Source of the DNA: Pseudomonadota bacterium
Lineage (GTDB): Bacteria; Pseudomonadota; Gammaproteobacteria; Xanthomonadales; Wenzhouxiangellaceae
Direction: 5' to 3'
Assembly: GCA_013285445.1 (NCBI GenBank)
Contig: CP053448.1
Coordinates: 1,054,001 to 1,118,000 of the forward strand
Length of the DNA: 64,000 nt
Shown here: in pieces, positions 54,256 to 63,008 of the stretch
Layout: every line of letters starts with the position of its first letter
Position numbering within the stretch: position 1 is the stretch's first letter
Position numbers and translations under genes: made by a program
Notes under the pieces: model-generated
Database searches by the model: none
Seen by the model: the letters and a program-made list of their open reading frames with translations, nothing else
What the model was told of the DNA's origin: nothing

Positions 54256-54639
54256 TCAATAGCATGAAGCACCACCAATCAACGAATTAGTGGCCGAAAA
54301 GTGCAGTTGTTGATGGCCCTGCATGCGCATCACATCAAAACCCTCGAGCAGCCAGTTGAACTCACGCTCGCCCCAGCGGATCACGCCGTCGGCATGCTTG
54401 CGCGGCCACTGGAACTTCGCCTTCTCCAGGCGCTTGTACCAGAGGCAAAAGCCGGTCTGGTCCCAGTAGAGCACCTTGAGCCGGTCGCGGTGGCGGTTGC
54501 AGAACACGTACAGCGCATCGGCGAACGGATCCAGGGCCATCTGCTGCTCGACGATGGCCGCCAGGCCGTCAATGGACTTGCGAAAGTCCACCACGTCGCG
54601 GTGCAGGTAAACCTTGGGCAGGTCACGAAACAGACGCAT
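54256..54639 (-). CDS. tnpB: IS66 accessory protein TnpB (copy B)
   Basis: 127 residues, identical in sequence to the copy A protein (VYLHRDVVDFRKSIDG). It overlaps tnpA by 17 bp and precedes tnpC by 18 bp. Confidence 0.94.
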   Translation of the reverse strand: MRLFRDLPKVYLHRDVVDFRKSIDGLAAIVEQQMALDPFADALYVFCNRHRDRLKVLYWDQTGFCLWYKRLEKAKFQWPRKHADGVIRWGEREFNWLLEGFDVMRMQGHQQLHFSATNSLIGGASCY

Positions 54640-54934
54640 CGGCCAGCTCCCGCATCAGTTGGGCGACCCAGGCCGGACAAGCCGAGCTTGGAAGCTCCAG
54701 CGCGACACCGCGCCACGACACCGCTATCTGGCCGGTGAGCTGAGACGGCATCGGCGGCGCGACCGCGACCAGGCCCTGATGCGTATCCGCCTCGCGCAGC
54801 GCCTTGCGGCGCCGGTAGAAGGACTTCGGTGTCAGGCCATGGCGCTGACAGAACTCAGCCACCGACTCTGCGCCGGCAGCCTGCTGCGCGATCAGCTCTC
54901 GCCACTGATCGGCTTTGAGGTAACGTCTGCTCAC
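54623..54934 (-). CDS. tnpA: IS66 accessory protein TnpA (copy B)
   Basis: 103 residues from GTG, identical to the copy A protein with the same HTH-like N-terminus. Confidence 0.92.
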   Translation of the reverse strand: MSRRYLKADQWRELIAQQAAGAESVAEFCQRHGLTPKSFYRRRKALREADTHQGLVAVAPPMPSQLTGQIAVSWRGVALELPSSACPAWVAQLMRELADASVS

Positions 54935-55018
54935 TTGCTTGCTCCATCCTGAAAATCGATGGAATCAGCATAGTGATCTATGCGTCGTTGAGAAGAGTGT
55001 CGGTTCGTAGGCGCTTAC

Positions 55019-55348
55019 CATCCAGGTCTCAGCGAACTCCCGGAATCGAGGCGTGCGATCGACTTCCCGGGCAGCTCCGGCCCGAGCGGGCACTGAAGCG
55101 CGATGAGCGGCCCCGCCAGAAGGCCCGACTCCTGAGAACTGCAGGGCGCGTGCGCTACCGGGGAAGGTGGCGCCGTAGTCAAAGGAACCCGCCAGAATCT
55201 CCGCTTCGATCCGGTCGAGGAGCTTTTGCACCTTGCGCCGGTTGGCGGGCGTGTTTGCCAATGCCGTTTGCTCCCGGCAGCGCTCGCCCTGATAGTAGAA
55301 ATCCAGAAACAGCTTGCCGTTGTCCGAACGGGCCCGGACCTTACCCAT
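55019..55348 (-). pseudogene. Tyrosine integrase, N-terminal fragment (split by IS66 copy B)
   Basis: 110 codons carrying the Arm-type DNA-binding domain (KVRARSDNGKLFLDFYYQG, as in DUF3596 phage integrases), a Lys/Arg-rich helix and the start of the core-binding domain (RFREFAETWM). The ATG overlaps the end of the xis-like gene by 8 bp, the usual xis-int arrangement. Translation now runs into IS66 sequence and stops after a short foreign tail. Confidence 0.9.
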
Positions 55349-55577
55349 GGCTCACGGCCCCGTTCGCCATCGGCACCAGCGGCGCGCTGTCCATCGAGAA
55401 GTTGCTCATGTCCTCCTCGATGGCTTCCCAGATGAACAGCAGCTTCCGGCCCCCGAACGGCCTGATATAGTGGATTCCCTCCAGGAGAACGGAGTCCTTG
55501 AGGCGGTTGCGGATGGTGCGCGGGTTGTAGTGGATGCGCTCAGCGAGCTGTTCAGTGGTCAGATAGGTCTTATCCAT
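55341..55577 (-). CDS. Excisionase/AlpA-like small DNA-binding protein
   Basis: 78 residues from ATG at 55577, chosen because GGAGG stands nine bases upstream. It has a winged-helix pattern YLTTEQLAERIHYNPRTIRNRL and GGRKLLFIWEAIEE, as in MerR-like excisionases and AlpA regulators. It directly precedes and overlaps the integrase gene, so it probably directs excision or controls int. With int broken by IS66 the pair cannot mobilise the element alone. Confidence 0.82.
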   Translation of the reverse strand: MDKTYLTTEQLAERIHYNPRTIRNRLKDSVLLEGIHYIRPFGGRKLLFIWEAIEEDMSNFSMDSAPLVPMANGAVSHG

Positions 55578-55593
55578 AGCGGCCTCCATAGCC

Positions 55594-55635
55594 TTTTGGC
55601 TCAAATGTTTCATTTTTGAAACTTTCAGGCCAAAA
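55594..55635. promoter_or_regulatory. Inverted repeat between xis-like and XRE genes, probable operator
   Basis: Arms TTTTGGCTCAAATGTTTCA (55594-55612) and TGAAACTTTCAGGCCAAAA (55617-55635) are inverted repeats with 15 of 19 positions matching and a 4-bp centre. They lie in the divergent gap (55578-55704). A related half-site TTTTAGGCTGAAAG occurs at the beginning of the XRE gene. This suits a dimeric repressor acting on both promoters. Confidence 0.6.
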
Positions 55636-55704
55636 TATAACCGCTGTTTGCAGGATGTCAAGTATTGGTGCAAAATTTTCTTTTTGTGGACGGATGGCCC
55701 AAAA

Positions 55705-55935
55705 GTGATACGTTTTAGGCTGAAAGAGCTAATAGCGGAGAAGGAATTTCAGGAGGGGAGGCGGGTGACCGTGCACGAAATCTCCGAAGCAACCGGAATT
55801 GCACGAACCACCTTGTCAAGAATCCTCAATCAGCCAGGATGGAGCACCCGGACCGAATATCTGGATAGGCTTTGCGCCTATTTCGACTGCCGGATCGAGG
55901 AACTGGTGGAATATGTCCCGGATACCAACAAGTAG
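55705..55935 (+). CDS. XRE/Cro-family HTH regulator
   Basis: 76 residues if started at GTG 55705 (VIRFRLKELIAEKEF); an ATG at 55648 would add a hydrophobic leader that does not fit the family. The HTH is VTVHEISEATGIARTTLSRILN, followed by STRTEYLDRLCAYFDCRIEELVEYVP, the C-terminal part of the HTH_26/Cro class. It is divergent from the xis-int operon, the position of an element repressor. Confidence 0.82.
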   Translation: MIRFRLKELIAEKEFQEGRRVTVHEISEATGIARTTLSRILNQPGWSTRTEYLDRLCAYFDCRIEELVEYVPDTNK

Positions 55936-56002
55936 GAAGTCCTTAGCCGGAATCCTGATGTTGGCCTGGATTGGGTATTGAGGATTCAAAGCTAGCCGCC
56001 AC

Positions 56003-56842
56003 ATGAACTCGACCCGCCAGAATTGTGCTGAGGTTTCGTGGGATTTTGGCTTCCTTAGGTATCCCCACTCCATTCAATTCGAAGGCGGTAGCGTCGAGGT
56101 CGGGGAGCAATACGCTGCGGCATGCGAAGAAATAGATAAGTATCGTCATCGCGACGGGAATCTATATCCGCCAATTCAGCGAACCGTTCCGATCGACTGG
56201 CAGACCGGAGAACATGGAGATCCGCTGGAAAATACGGAACGCCCCGCTCGCGTCTTTCCACCACCTTTGTCACATAAAATTTTTATTTCGATTCCAGCTG
56301 ACGACGGCGATATCAGGCGCGGCGATGCCGCTCTCATCGTTCACCTGCTAGCGCTCCTATTCGATACACGGCTGCAGTTTGATGGCTGGAGGTTTGACGG
56401 CAAGGTGCCGATTCCTGATAAAAGCTCAATCCTCTTGCTTCGCGGCGCGCTTGAAGACTCCCTCTGCGCCATATATCAAAATTGGCGCCTCTGGTCAGAG
56501 TCGCACCGAAACTTCTTTATAAAGATTCTATACATGCACGCGCGTGCCAAAAGCTGCGAATGGTCATGGTATCGGTTTCTAACGGAATACATGGTTCTGG
56601 ACGCCATCCATAGATTTTCGGTGCAACGCGGGATACTGAAGAATGAGGTTAAACACAGGGACCGCATAATTCAGATGTGTGAGCAGTTTGAGGTTCCTCA
56701 GGATGCCCGCACGATCAAAAGCATCGTAAATGTAAGAAATGAACTTATTCATGAGGCAAGCATTGAAGGTGCTCTTCCTGGCACCCGAACTGACGATACG
56801 TTTCATTTGAGCAAGTGGCTCGGCCGGCTCAATTCAAGGTAA
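56003..56842 (+). pseudogene. HEPN-like (RNxxxH) protein truncated by IS66 copy C
   Basis: 279 codons visible, the last (R) and the stop supplied by IS66. The C-terminal region is helical, with SIVNVRNELIHEAS: an R-N-x3-H arrangement that fits the catalytic Rx4-6H motif of HEPN ribonucleases. The N-terminal 150 residues look beta-rich and are not recognised (pattern as in ApeA-like defence proteins). Without the element the frame continues from 59175 to a stop at 59275-59277, adding about 34 residues. It neighbours an HsdR gene, so a defence role is plausible. The HEPN call rests on one motif. Confidence 0.6.
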
Positions 56843-56922
56843 GCGCCTACGAACCGACACTCTTCTCAACGACGCATAGATCACTATGCTGATTCCATCG
56901 ATTTTCAGGATGGAGCAAGCAA

Positions 56923-57234
56923 GTGAGCAGACGTTACCTCAAAGCCGATCAGTGGCGAGAGCTGATCGCGCAGCAGGCTGCCGGCGCAGAGTCGGTGGCT
57001 GAGTTCTGTCAGCGCCATGGCCTGACACCGAAGTCCTTCTACCGGCGCCGCAAGGCGCTGCGCGAGGCGGATACGCATCAGGGCCTGGTCGCGGTCGCGC
57101 CGCCGATGCCGTCTCAGCTCACCGGCCAGATAGCGGTGTCGTGGCGCGGTGTCGCGCTGGAGCTTCCAAGCTCGGCTTGTCCGGCCTGGGTCGCCCAACT
57201 GATGCGGGAGCTGGCCGATGCGTCTGTTTCGTGA
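56923..57234 (+). CDS. tnpA: IS66 accessory protein TnpA (copy C)
   Basis: 103 residues from GTG, identical to copies A and B, with an HTH-like N-terminus. Confidence 0.92.
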   Translation: MSRRYLKADQWRELIAQQAAGAESVAEFCQRHGLTPKSFYRRRKALREADTHQGLVAVAPPMPSQLTGQIAVSWRGVALELPSSACPAWVAQLMRELADASVS

Positions 57235-57601
57235 CCTGCCCAAGGTTTACCTGCACCGCGACGTGGTGGACTTTCGCAAGTCCATTGACGGCCTGGCGGC
57301 CATCGTCGAGCAGCAGATGGCCCTGGATCCGTTCGCCGATGCGCTGTACGTGTTCTGCAACCGCCACCGCGACCGGCTCAAGGTGCTCTACTGGGACCAG
57401 ACCGGCTTTTGCCTCTGGTACAAGCGCCTGGAGAAGGCGAAGTTCCAGTGGCCGCGCAAGCATGCCGACGGCGTGATCCGCTGGGGCGAGCGTGAGTTCA
57501 ACTGGCTGCTCGAGGGTTTTGATGTGATGCGCATGCAGGGCCATCAACAACTGCACTTTTCGGCCACTAATTCGTTGATTGGTGGTGCTTCATGCTATTG
57601 A
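57218..57601 (+). CDS. tnpB: IS66 accessory protein TnpB (copy C)
   Basis: 127 residues, identical to copies A and B (VYLHRDVVDFRKSIDG); overlaps tnpA by 17 bp. Confidence 0.94.
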   Translation: MRLFRDLPKVYLHRDVVDFRKSIDGLAAIVEQQMALDPFADALYVFCNRHRDRLKVLYWDQTGFCLWYKRLEKAKFQWPRKHADGVIRWGEREFNWLLEGFDVMRMQGHQQLHFSATNSLIGGASCY

Positions 57602-57619
57602 TTATGCTATACTTTCTGC

Positions 57620-59158
57620 ATGTCGTCGGCCGTCAACAAAGCCTCTGTTGCAGATCCCTCAACGGCCGATCAGATCGCCGCTCTCCAGGCGCAGCTGGCC
57701 AGCCAGCAGGCAACCCTCGAGGCGCGCGAAGCGCGCATTCATCAGCTCGAAGAGATCATCCGCACTTTCCAGCGCAAGACCTTTGCCGGCACCAGCGAGC
57801 AGGCCAGTGCAGATCAGCTGGGCCTGTTCAACGAAGCCGAGGAGATCGCGGCAAGCGAGCCCCCCGAGGTCGCTGTCAAGCCGCACTCTCGCCAGCGTCG
57901 GGGCCGGCCGGCCCTGCCGCCGGAGCTGCCGCGCGAGGAAGTCATTCACGACCTGCCCGAGGCCGACAAGGTCTGTCCGCACGATGGTGCGGTTCTGGAG
58001 CGCATCGGCGAGGAGACCTCCGAGCAGCTCGATATCATTCCGGCGAGCGTCAAGGTCATCCGCCACGTCCGGCTGAAGTACGCCTGCCCCTGCTGCGAAG
58101 GGCATGTGGCCACCGCCACCAAGCCCGCCCAGCCGCTGGGCAAGTCGATGGCCGCACCGGGCCTGCTGGCCTACATCGCCACGGCCAAGTACGTCGACGC
58201 CCTGCCGCTGTACCGACAGATTCAGCAGTTCGCGCGGCTGGGCGTCGAGCTCGACCGCACCACCCTGGCCAACTGGATGATCCGCTGCGGCAAGCTGGTC
58301 CAGCCCCTGATCAATCGTCTGACCGAGCAGATCCTCGAAGCCCCGGTCATCGGCATGGACGAGACCACCGTCCAGGTCCTCGACGAACCCGGCAAGCCGG
58401 CACGAAGCAACAGCTACATGTGGGTCATGGGATCTGGCCCACCAGGGCAGCGGCTGCGGGTCTATCACTACGAAGCCAGTCGTGCCGGCGATGTGCCCGT
58501 GGCGCGCCTGGAAGGCTTCTCCGGTGCCCTGATGGCCGACGCCTATTCCGGCTATGGCGCGGCCTGTCGAGACCATGGCATCACCCGTCTGGGCTGCTGG
58601 GCCCATGCCCGGCGCAAGTTCTTCGATGCCGCCAAGCTCCAGCCAAAGGGCAAGATCGGACGCCCGGATCAGGCCCTGGCGCTGATCGGCAAGCTCTACC
58701 GGATCGAGCGCGAAGCCCAGGCGCTGAACCCGACCGAGCGCCACCGCTTGCGCCAGGACAAGTCACAGCCCGTCATCGACCAGCTGAACGCCTGGTTGAC
58801 CACGACACTGCCGCGTGTCGCGCCAAAGACCAAGCTGGGCGAAGCGCTTCAGTACCTGCACAACCAATGGCCAGCGCTGGTGCGCTACCTCGACGATGGC
58901 CGCTACCCGATCGACAACAACGCCATCGAAAACGCCATCCGGCCGTTCGCCATCGGCCGCAAGAACTGGCTGTTCTCCAAGTCACCAGCGGGCGCTCGCG
59001 CCAGCGCCAACCTCTACAGCCTGATCGAAACCGCCAAGGGCCACGCCATCGAGCCCTATGCCTACCTGCGTCAGGTTTTTCAAGAGCTGCCACTGGCCGA
59101 AACCATCGACGATATTGACGCATTACTGCCGGGCAACGTCAAGGGTGGGGATTTGTAG
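57620..59158 (+). CDS. tnpC: IS66 transposase TnpC (copy C)
   Basis: 512 residues, same protein as copy B, with intact DDE motifs (GMDETTVQ, MADAYSGYG, NNAIENAIRPF). Confidence 0.95.
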   Translation: MSSAVNKASVADPSTADQIAALQAQLASQQATLEAREARIHQLEEIIRTFQRKTFAGTSEQASADQLGLFNEAEEIAASEPPEVAVKPHSRQRRGRPALPPELPREEVIHDLPEADKVCPHDGAVLERIGEETSEQLDIIPASVKVIRHVRLKYACPCCEGHVATATKPAQPLGKSMAAPGLLAYIATAKYVDALPLYRQIQQFARLGVELDRTTLANWMIRCGKLVQPLINRLTEQILEAPVIGMDETTVQVLDEPGKPARSNSYMWVMGSGPPGQRLRVYHYEASRAGDVPVARLEGFSGALMADAYSGYGAACRDHGITRLGCWAHARRKFFDAAKLQPKGKIGRPDQALALIGKLYRIEREAQALNPTERHRLRQDKSQPVIDQLNAWLTTTLPRVAPKTKLGEALQYLHNQWPALVRYLDDGRYPIDNNAIENAIRPFAIGRKNWLFSKSPAGARASANLYSLIETAKGHAIEPYAYLRQVFQELPLAETIDDIDALLPGNVKGGDL

Positions 59159-59365
59159 GCGCTTACAATTCAAGGCTTATTTTCGCTGTCTCAGGCTACC
59201 GGAATGAGTTCGTGCGCTCGGGTTGGTGGTTTTTCGGCTGGCAGCGATTTAATAAAGCCGATCGAAATTGTCGCTGAGGGCCTTGCGGCCAAATGCGAAA
59301 CGGGGAATCTGATCAAAACTAACAGGTGTTTCCGCACGCTACGCTTGCGTCCAAGTGGCCAACTT

Positions 59366-62300
59366 TCAACCCGCTCGAGTCTGAATGCCTTCGTGCATGG
59401 TTTCGATCTGCTGGAAAACAGCTTCTACGACATCTTCCTTGCCAGTGAATAGCTCATCTGGGCCGGCGTGGTGAAGACGGGTAAAAGGAGGTTCGTAGAG
59501 CGCCTCCGGAGGCATGACACCGCGGGTGGTGAGTTGGTCGACGATCATCTCGACGAAGCGGATCTGGTCTGGGCTGAGGCTGCGGTCGTTCAGGAACTCG
59601 GCGAATGCTTCCTGGGCTGCAGATCGGTCCATACCGACCAGGCTTCTGACGAACCAAGCCAGTGAAGGGGCGCCGTTTCGTTCGAGCAGGTCGTTGAGCA
59701 AGCGGGGCCCGTCTTCGTCGCCGATCTCGCTCAACGTCTGTTCCAGCCCCTCTAAGTCAGTCTCGGTCAGCGGCTGGTTGGTGCGCAGGCGGTGGATGAC
59801 CAGGTGGTCCTGGTGATTTTTCAGGTATTCGCGGACCTTCTTCTCGTACTGCGCTCCCGTCATCTGGGGCATGGGGACAACATCCTCGTCCCGGATGTCG
59901 CGGACCTCGTCCTGGAAGTTGGTGTAGATGACCGTGCGTTCCTTGCGCTCGAGTAGCGGCACCAGGCCGCGCAGGCGCAAGCGCAGGTCTTCGAGCAGCT
60001 CCAGGTTCGTGCCTTCCCACCACTGGGCTTCCTGAACGGCCGCGAGAAGGCCGAGTTGCTCCTTGACGGCGGGAATGTTGGTCTTGTCTTCCAAAAGGCC
60101 GGCCAGCTCGACGACGCGCTTTCTGTGGCGCTCGAATGTGCCGGTGTCAGCCTCAATTAGCGCCAGTTGCAGGCGCAGGGCAGTCAGGTCGAACAGGCGC
60201 GATTCGATGTCGTCGTTGGGTTGCTCGCTGGGCAGTCCGGCCACCTCGTCGTGCAGTACTTGCCGGTCGGTGTCGTTGATCCGCTGCCAGGCGCCCAAGT
60301 CGTTGAATCGCTCGATCGCCTCCAGGTGCATTCGGACGATGAAATTGTCGTGATTCATGGCCCGTACCTGGCCGTGCAGGGTGTCGACCAGGCGATTGTG
60401 CAGGTGCTGGTCGGGGTCAAAATCAGGCGCGGTCTGCAGGTGGGTGAGGAGGTCGACTCGGGCGCGGAATAGGCGCTCGCCCAAGGGCGCGCTGGGGTGG
60501 GCCTCGATGCCTTTCGGGTTCTCGCGGAAGAAATCGAAGTTGAAGCAGAAATCGAACACGCGGAAGTCTTGTTTATCCTCGCCGGGGCCGAACAGGTCCG
60601 GTCGCAGACGGGTGCCCCGGCCGATCATCTGCCAGAACTTGATCTTGGAATACACCGGCTTGAAGAACACCAGGTTGGCGACGTCGGGCACATCGATGCC
60701 GGTATCGAGCATATCGACCGAGATGGCGATGTGCGGCGGCTTGTCTGGGTCGGAGAAGTCGTCGATCAGGCTCTGGGCGTACTTGACGCGGTTGTCGATC
60801 ACGCGCGCAAATGAGCCCTGGAGGTGCGGGTAGTGGTGGTCAAAGCGCTTCTCGATGAACTCGGCATGGTCGTGGTTGCGCGCGAAGATGATGGTCTTGG
60901 CCAGGCGGTCGCCGCCCTCGACGTGGTGGCCGTGTTCCATCAGGTGCTGGAGCACCTTGTCGACGGTGTCCTGGTTGAACAGCCACTGGTTGACGGCGCC
61001 GGCGTTGACCTGGCGGGGCAGGCCGGCCTCGTCGACATCGTCACCCCAATCCAGGCTTTCCCATTCGGCCTTTTCCTCGTCGCTGAGCTCGTCGTAGTGA
61101 ATGCCCTCGCGTGGGAACTTGAGATCCACCTGCTGCACCCTCGGCGGCACCAGGAAGCCGTCTCGCACGGCCTGGTCGAGTTCGTAGGCGTCGGTGGGCA
61201 CGCCGGGTTCGAGGTCGAACAGCTCGTAGGTGTTTCGATCCACTTCCTCGCGCGGAGTGGCGGTCAGGCCAACCAGCAGGGAGTCGAAGTAGCGGAAAAT
61301 GGCGCCGAACTTCTGGTAGACCGAGCGGTGGGCCTCGTCGATGATGACCAGATCGAAATGGCCGACGCCGAAGTGGGCCTCGCCGCCGTCGCTCGCGTCG
61401 ATCAGGTTCATCATTGTCGGGTAAGTACATGCGTACACCCGGCCCTGTTGGTCTTTCTCGGTGACCAGGTTGACCGGGCTGGACTCGGGCAGGTGGGCCT
61501 TGAACGCGCCGACGGCCTGGTTGACCAGCGAGACGCGGTCGGCCAGAAACAGTGCGCGCTTGACCCAGCCGGCGCGCTGCAGGGCATCGACCAGGGCGAT
61601 GGCGGTGCGCGTCTTGCCGGTTCCGGTGGCCATGACCAGCAGGGCCTTGCGGCGCGCGCTGGCGAACTGCTCGAAAATCTGGGCGATGGCGCGTTTCTGG
61701 TAGTAGCGCCCGGCAATTTCGTCGTTGACTTCGGCCACGGCCAGGCTCTGACGCTGCTGGCGGCGCAGGATCAGGCGTTCGAGCTCGGTTTTCTTGTAGA
61801 AGCCGGCAATCTCGCGCGGCGGATAGGCCTGGTCGTCCCACAGCCAGGTCTGGTAGCCGTTGGTGTAGAAGATGATCGGACGTTGCCCGTGCATGGCCTC
61901 CAGACAGTCGGCATAGAGCTTGGCCTGTTGGCGGCCGGTGGTTGGGTCGATGGTTGAACGTTTGGCCTCGACGACGCCCAGCGGCTTGCCGTCGTCGCCC
62001 CACAGCACGTAGTCGACGTAGCCGGTGCCCTTTTCGTTGGGCATGCCGGTGACTTCGTACTCCCGATCGTGTGGGGCGTCCAGCGTCCAGCCAGCCAGGC
62101 GCAGGCTGGTGTCGATGTGCAGCCTGCGGGTGTCGGCTTCCGACAGGTCGATGTCCAGCGGCTTCGATTCGCTCTCGGCACGGATCTCGGCGATCTGCGC
62201 GCGCAGCTCCTGCAGCTCGGCATCGAGCGCGTCGCGCTCGCGCTGGCGGCGGAGCGCGGTCTCGTTCTGTTCAGCGAGTTGCTGTTCCAGGGCCTCCAGC

Positions 62301-62758
62301 TCGGCGCGTGGCACTGCTTCTTCGGGTTTGATCGGGCGCGGCACGCGCTCGTCGCTGAAGGCCGCCCCCGCGCGCGAGACGTCCGGCGTGTAGGTGCGCA
62401 CCAACCAGTAGCACAGGTGGTGCAGTTCCTTGACGACCTGCAGCGCCTCGGATTGATGGATCTTGCGCTGCTGGTGCACGGCCAGGTTGCCGACCTTGAG
62501 CACCAGCCGTGCCTTCTGAAACAGCGGCGGCGGCAGTAAATTCTGGAAGCTGGGCTCGTGAATCAGTGCGCCGAGCTTCTGGTCGTAGGGCATGCGCAGC
62601 GCCGGATCGTGGCGATACAGCCAGTGGACCAAGGCCTCCAGGCCGAAGCGGGCGTGGAAGCATGCCGCACGCGGGTCGCCGAACACATGACCTTCCGCCC
62701 GCCGGGCCGCCTCGCCAATGGCGCTGAAGCGGTCGGGTAGGAAGGCGAAATTACTCAT
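59366..62758 (-). CDS. hsdR: Type I restriction enzyme R subunit (HsdR-like)
   Basis: 1130 residues. The N-terminal about 1-125 is a DUF4145/HEPN-like helical domain, then a coiled coil (about 150-200). The PD-D/ExK nuclease site follows (D249 in GYVDYVLWG; E264 and K266 in GVVEAKRS), then a superfamily 2 helicase core: Walker A ATGTGKTRT (about 376-384), IIDEAHRS (about 473), and a C-terminal helicase half with GRGTRLRPDLFG. In the HsdRMS complex it translocates and cuts unmethylated DNA. No hsdM or hsdS is within the window; they may lie beyond 64000. The 5' leader carries two inverted repeats. Confidence 0.9.
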   Translation of the reverse strand: MSNFAFLPDRFSAIGEAARRAEGHVFGDPRAACFHARFGLEALVHWLYRHDPALRMPYDQKLGALIHEPSFQNLLPPPLFQKARLVLKVGNLAVHQQRKIHQSEALQVVKELHHLCYWLVRTYTPDVSRAGAAFSDERVPRPIKPEEAVPRAELEALEQQLAEQNETALRRQRERDALDAELQELRAQIAEIRAESESKPLDIDLSEADTRRLHIDTSLRLAGWTLDAPHDREYEVTGMPNEKGTGYVDYVLWGDDGKPLGVVEAKRSTIDPTTGRQQAKLYADCLEAMHGQRPIIFYTNGYQTWLWDDQAYPPREIAGFYKKTELERLILRRQQRQSLAVAEVNDEIAGRYYQKRAIAQIFEQFASARRKALLVMATGTGKTRTAIALVDALQRAGWVKRALFLADRVSLVNQAVGAFKAHLPESSPVNLVTEKDQQGRVYACTYPTMMNLIDASDGGEAHFGVGHFDLVIIDEAHRSVYQKFGAIFRYFDSLLVGLTATPREEVDRNTYELFDLEPGVPTDAYELDQAVRDGFLVPPRVQQVDLKFPREGIHYDELSDEEKAEWESLDWGDDVDEAGLPRQVNAGAVNQWLFNQDTVDKVLQHLMEHGHHVEGGDRLAKTIIFARNHDHAEFIEKRFDHHYPHLQGSFARVIDNRVKYAQSLIDDFSDPDKPPHIAISVDMLDTGIDVPDVANLVFFKPVYSKIKFWQMIGRGTRLRPDLFGPGEDKQDFRVFDFCFNFDFFRENPKGIEAHPSAPLGERLFRARVDLLTHLQTAPDFDPDQHLHNRLVDTLHGQVRAMNHDNFIVRMHLEAIERFNDLGAWQRINDTDRQVLHDEVAGLPSEQPNDDIESRLFDLTALRLQLALIEADTGTFERHRKRVVELAGLLEDKTNIPAVKEQLGLLAAVQEAQWWEGTNLELLEDLRLRLRGLVPLLERKERTVIYTNFQDEVRDIRDEDVVPMPQMTGAQYEKKVREYLKNHQDHLVIHRLRTNQPLTETDLEGLEQTLSEIGDEDGPRLLNDLLERNGAPSLAWFVRSLVGMDRSAAQEAFAEFLNDRSLSPDQIRFVEMIVDQLTTRGVMPPEALYEPPFTRLHHAGPDELFTGKEDVVEAVFQQIETMHEGIQTRAG

Positions 62759-62825
62759 AGCTTCGGCAGCTTACCGGGCGTGTACCGCGAAATAAAGGCT
62801 CGTGCGGAGGCATGGAGGAAGCGGT

Positions 62826-62859
62826 TTGTTGATCAAATCTGGCCGGATTTGAGCAACAA
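62826..62859. repeat. Inverted repeat in hsdR leader
   Basis: Arms TTGTTGATCAAATC (62826-62839) and GATTTGAGCAACAA (62846-62859) pair at 13 of 14 positions around a 6-bp centre. It lies about 70 bp upstream of the hsdR start, a possible operator or attenuator stem. Confidence 0.55.
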
Positions 62860-62864
62860 CGGAT

Positions 62865-62890
62865 CTTGTTGCGCAGGAGTGAGCAACAAG
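62865..62890. repeat. Second inverted repeat in hsdR leader
   Basis: Arms CTTGTTGC and GCAACAAG are perfect over 8 bp with a 10-bp centre. Together with the neighbouring repeat it makes four TTGTTG-type half-sites within 65 bp. The remaining gap to 63008 shows no gene. Confidence 0.5.
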
Positions 62891-63008
62891 CTCGAGCTCA
62901 ACGAGACAGGTAGAAGTCATCGACATTTCCCCCCGAAACTGTCGAAATAAGCCGATTCTATCGACGCATCGAGCTCCTCGAAACTCGGTCTTTGGGCATC
63001 TTGCAGCC

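Larger units (their letters stand above)
52691..55018 (-). mobile_element. IS66-family element, copy B, 2328 bp, inverted
   Basis: Same ends as copy A but in the opposite orientation. Target duplication CATCCAGG at 52683-52690 and 55019-55026. All three genes are intact. It interrupts the integrase gene of the 50061-55577 module. Confidence 0.95.
56839..59166 (+). mobile_element. IS66-family element, copy C, 2328 bp
   Basis: Same ends and orientation as copy A. Target duplication AATTCAAG at 56831-56838 and 59167-59174. Differs from the other copies by a C-to-G change that is silent in tnpC (GTCGCGCCA for GTCGCCCCA). The three genes are intact. Confidence 0.95.

Noticed and set aside
55648..55704. 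Upstream ATG extension of the XRE regulator
   Set aside because: The added residues (CKIFFLW) do not fit a Cro-type protein; GTG at 55705 begins the conserved part.
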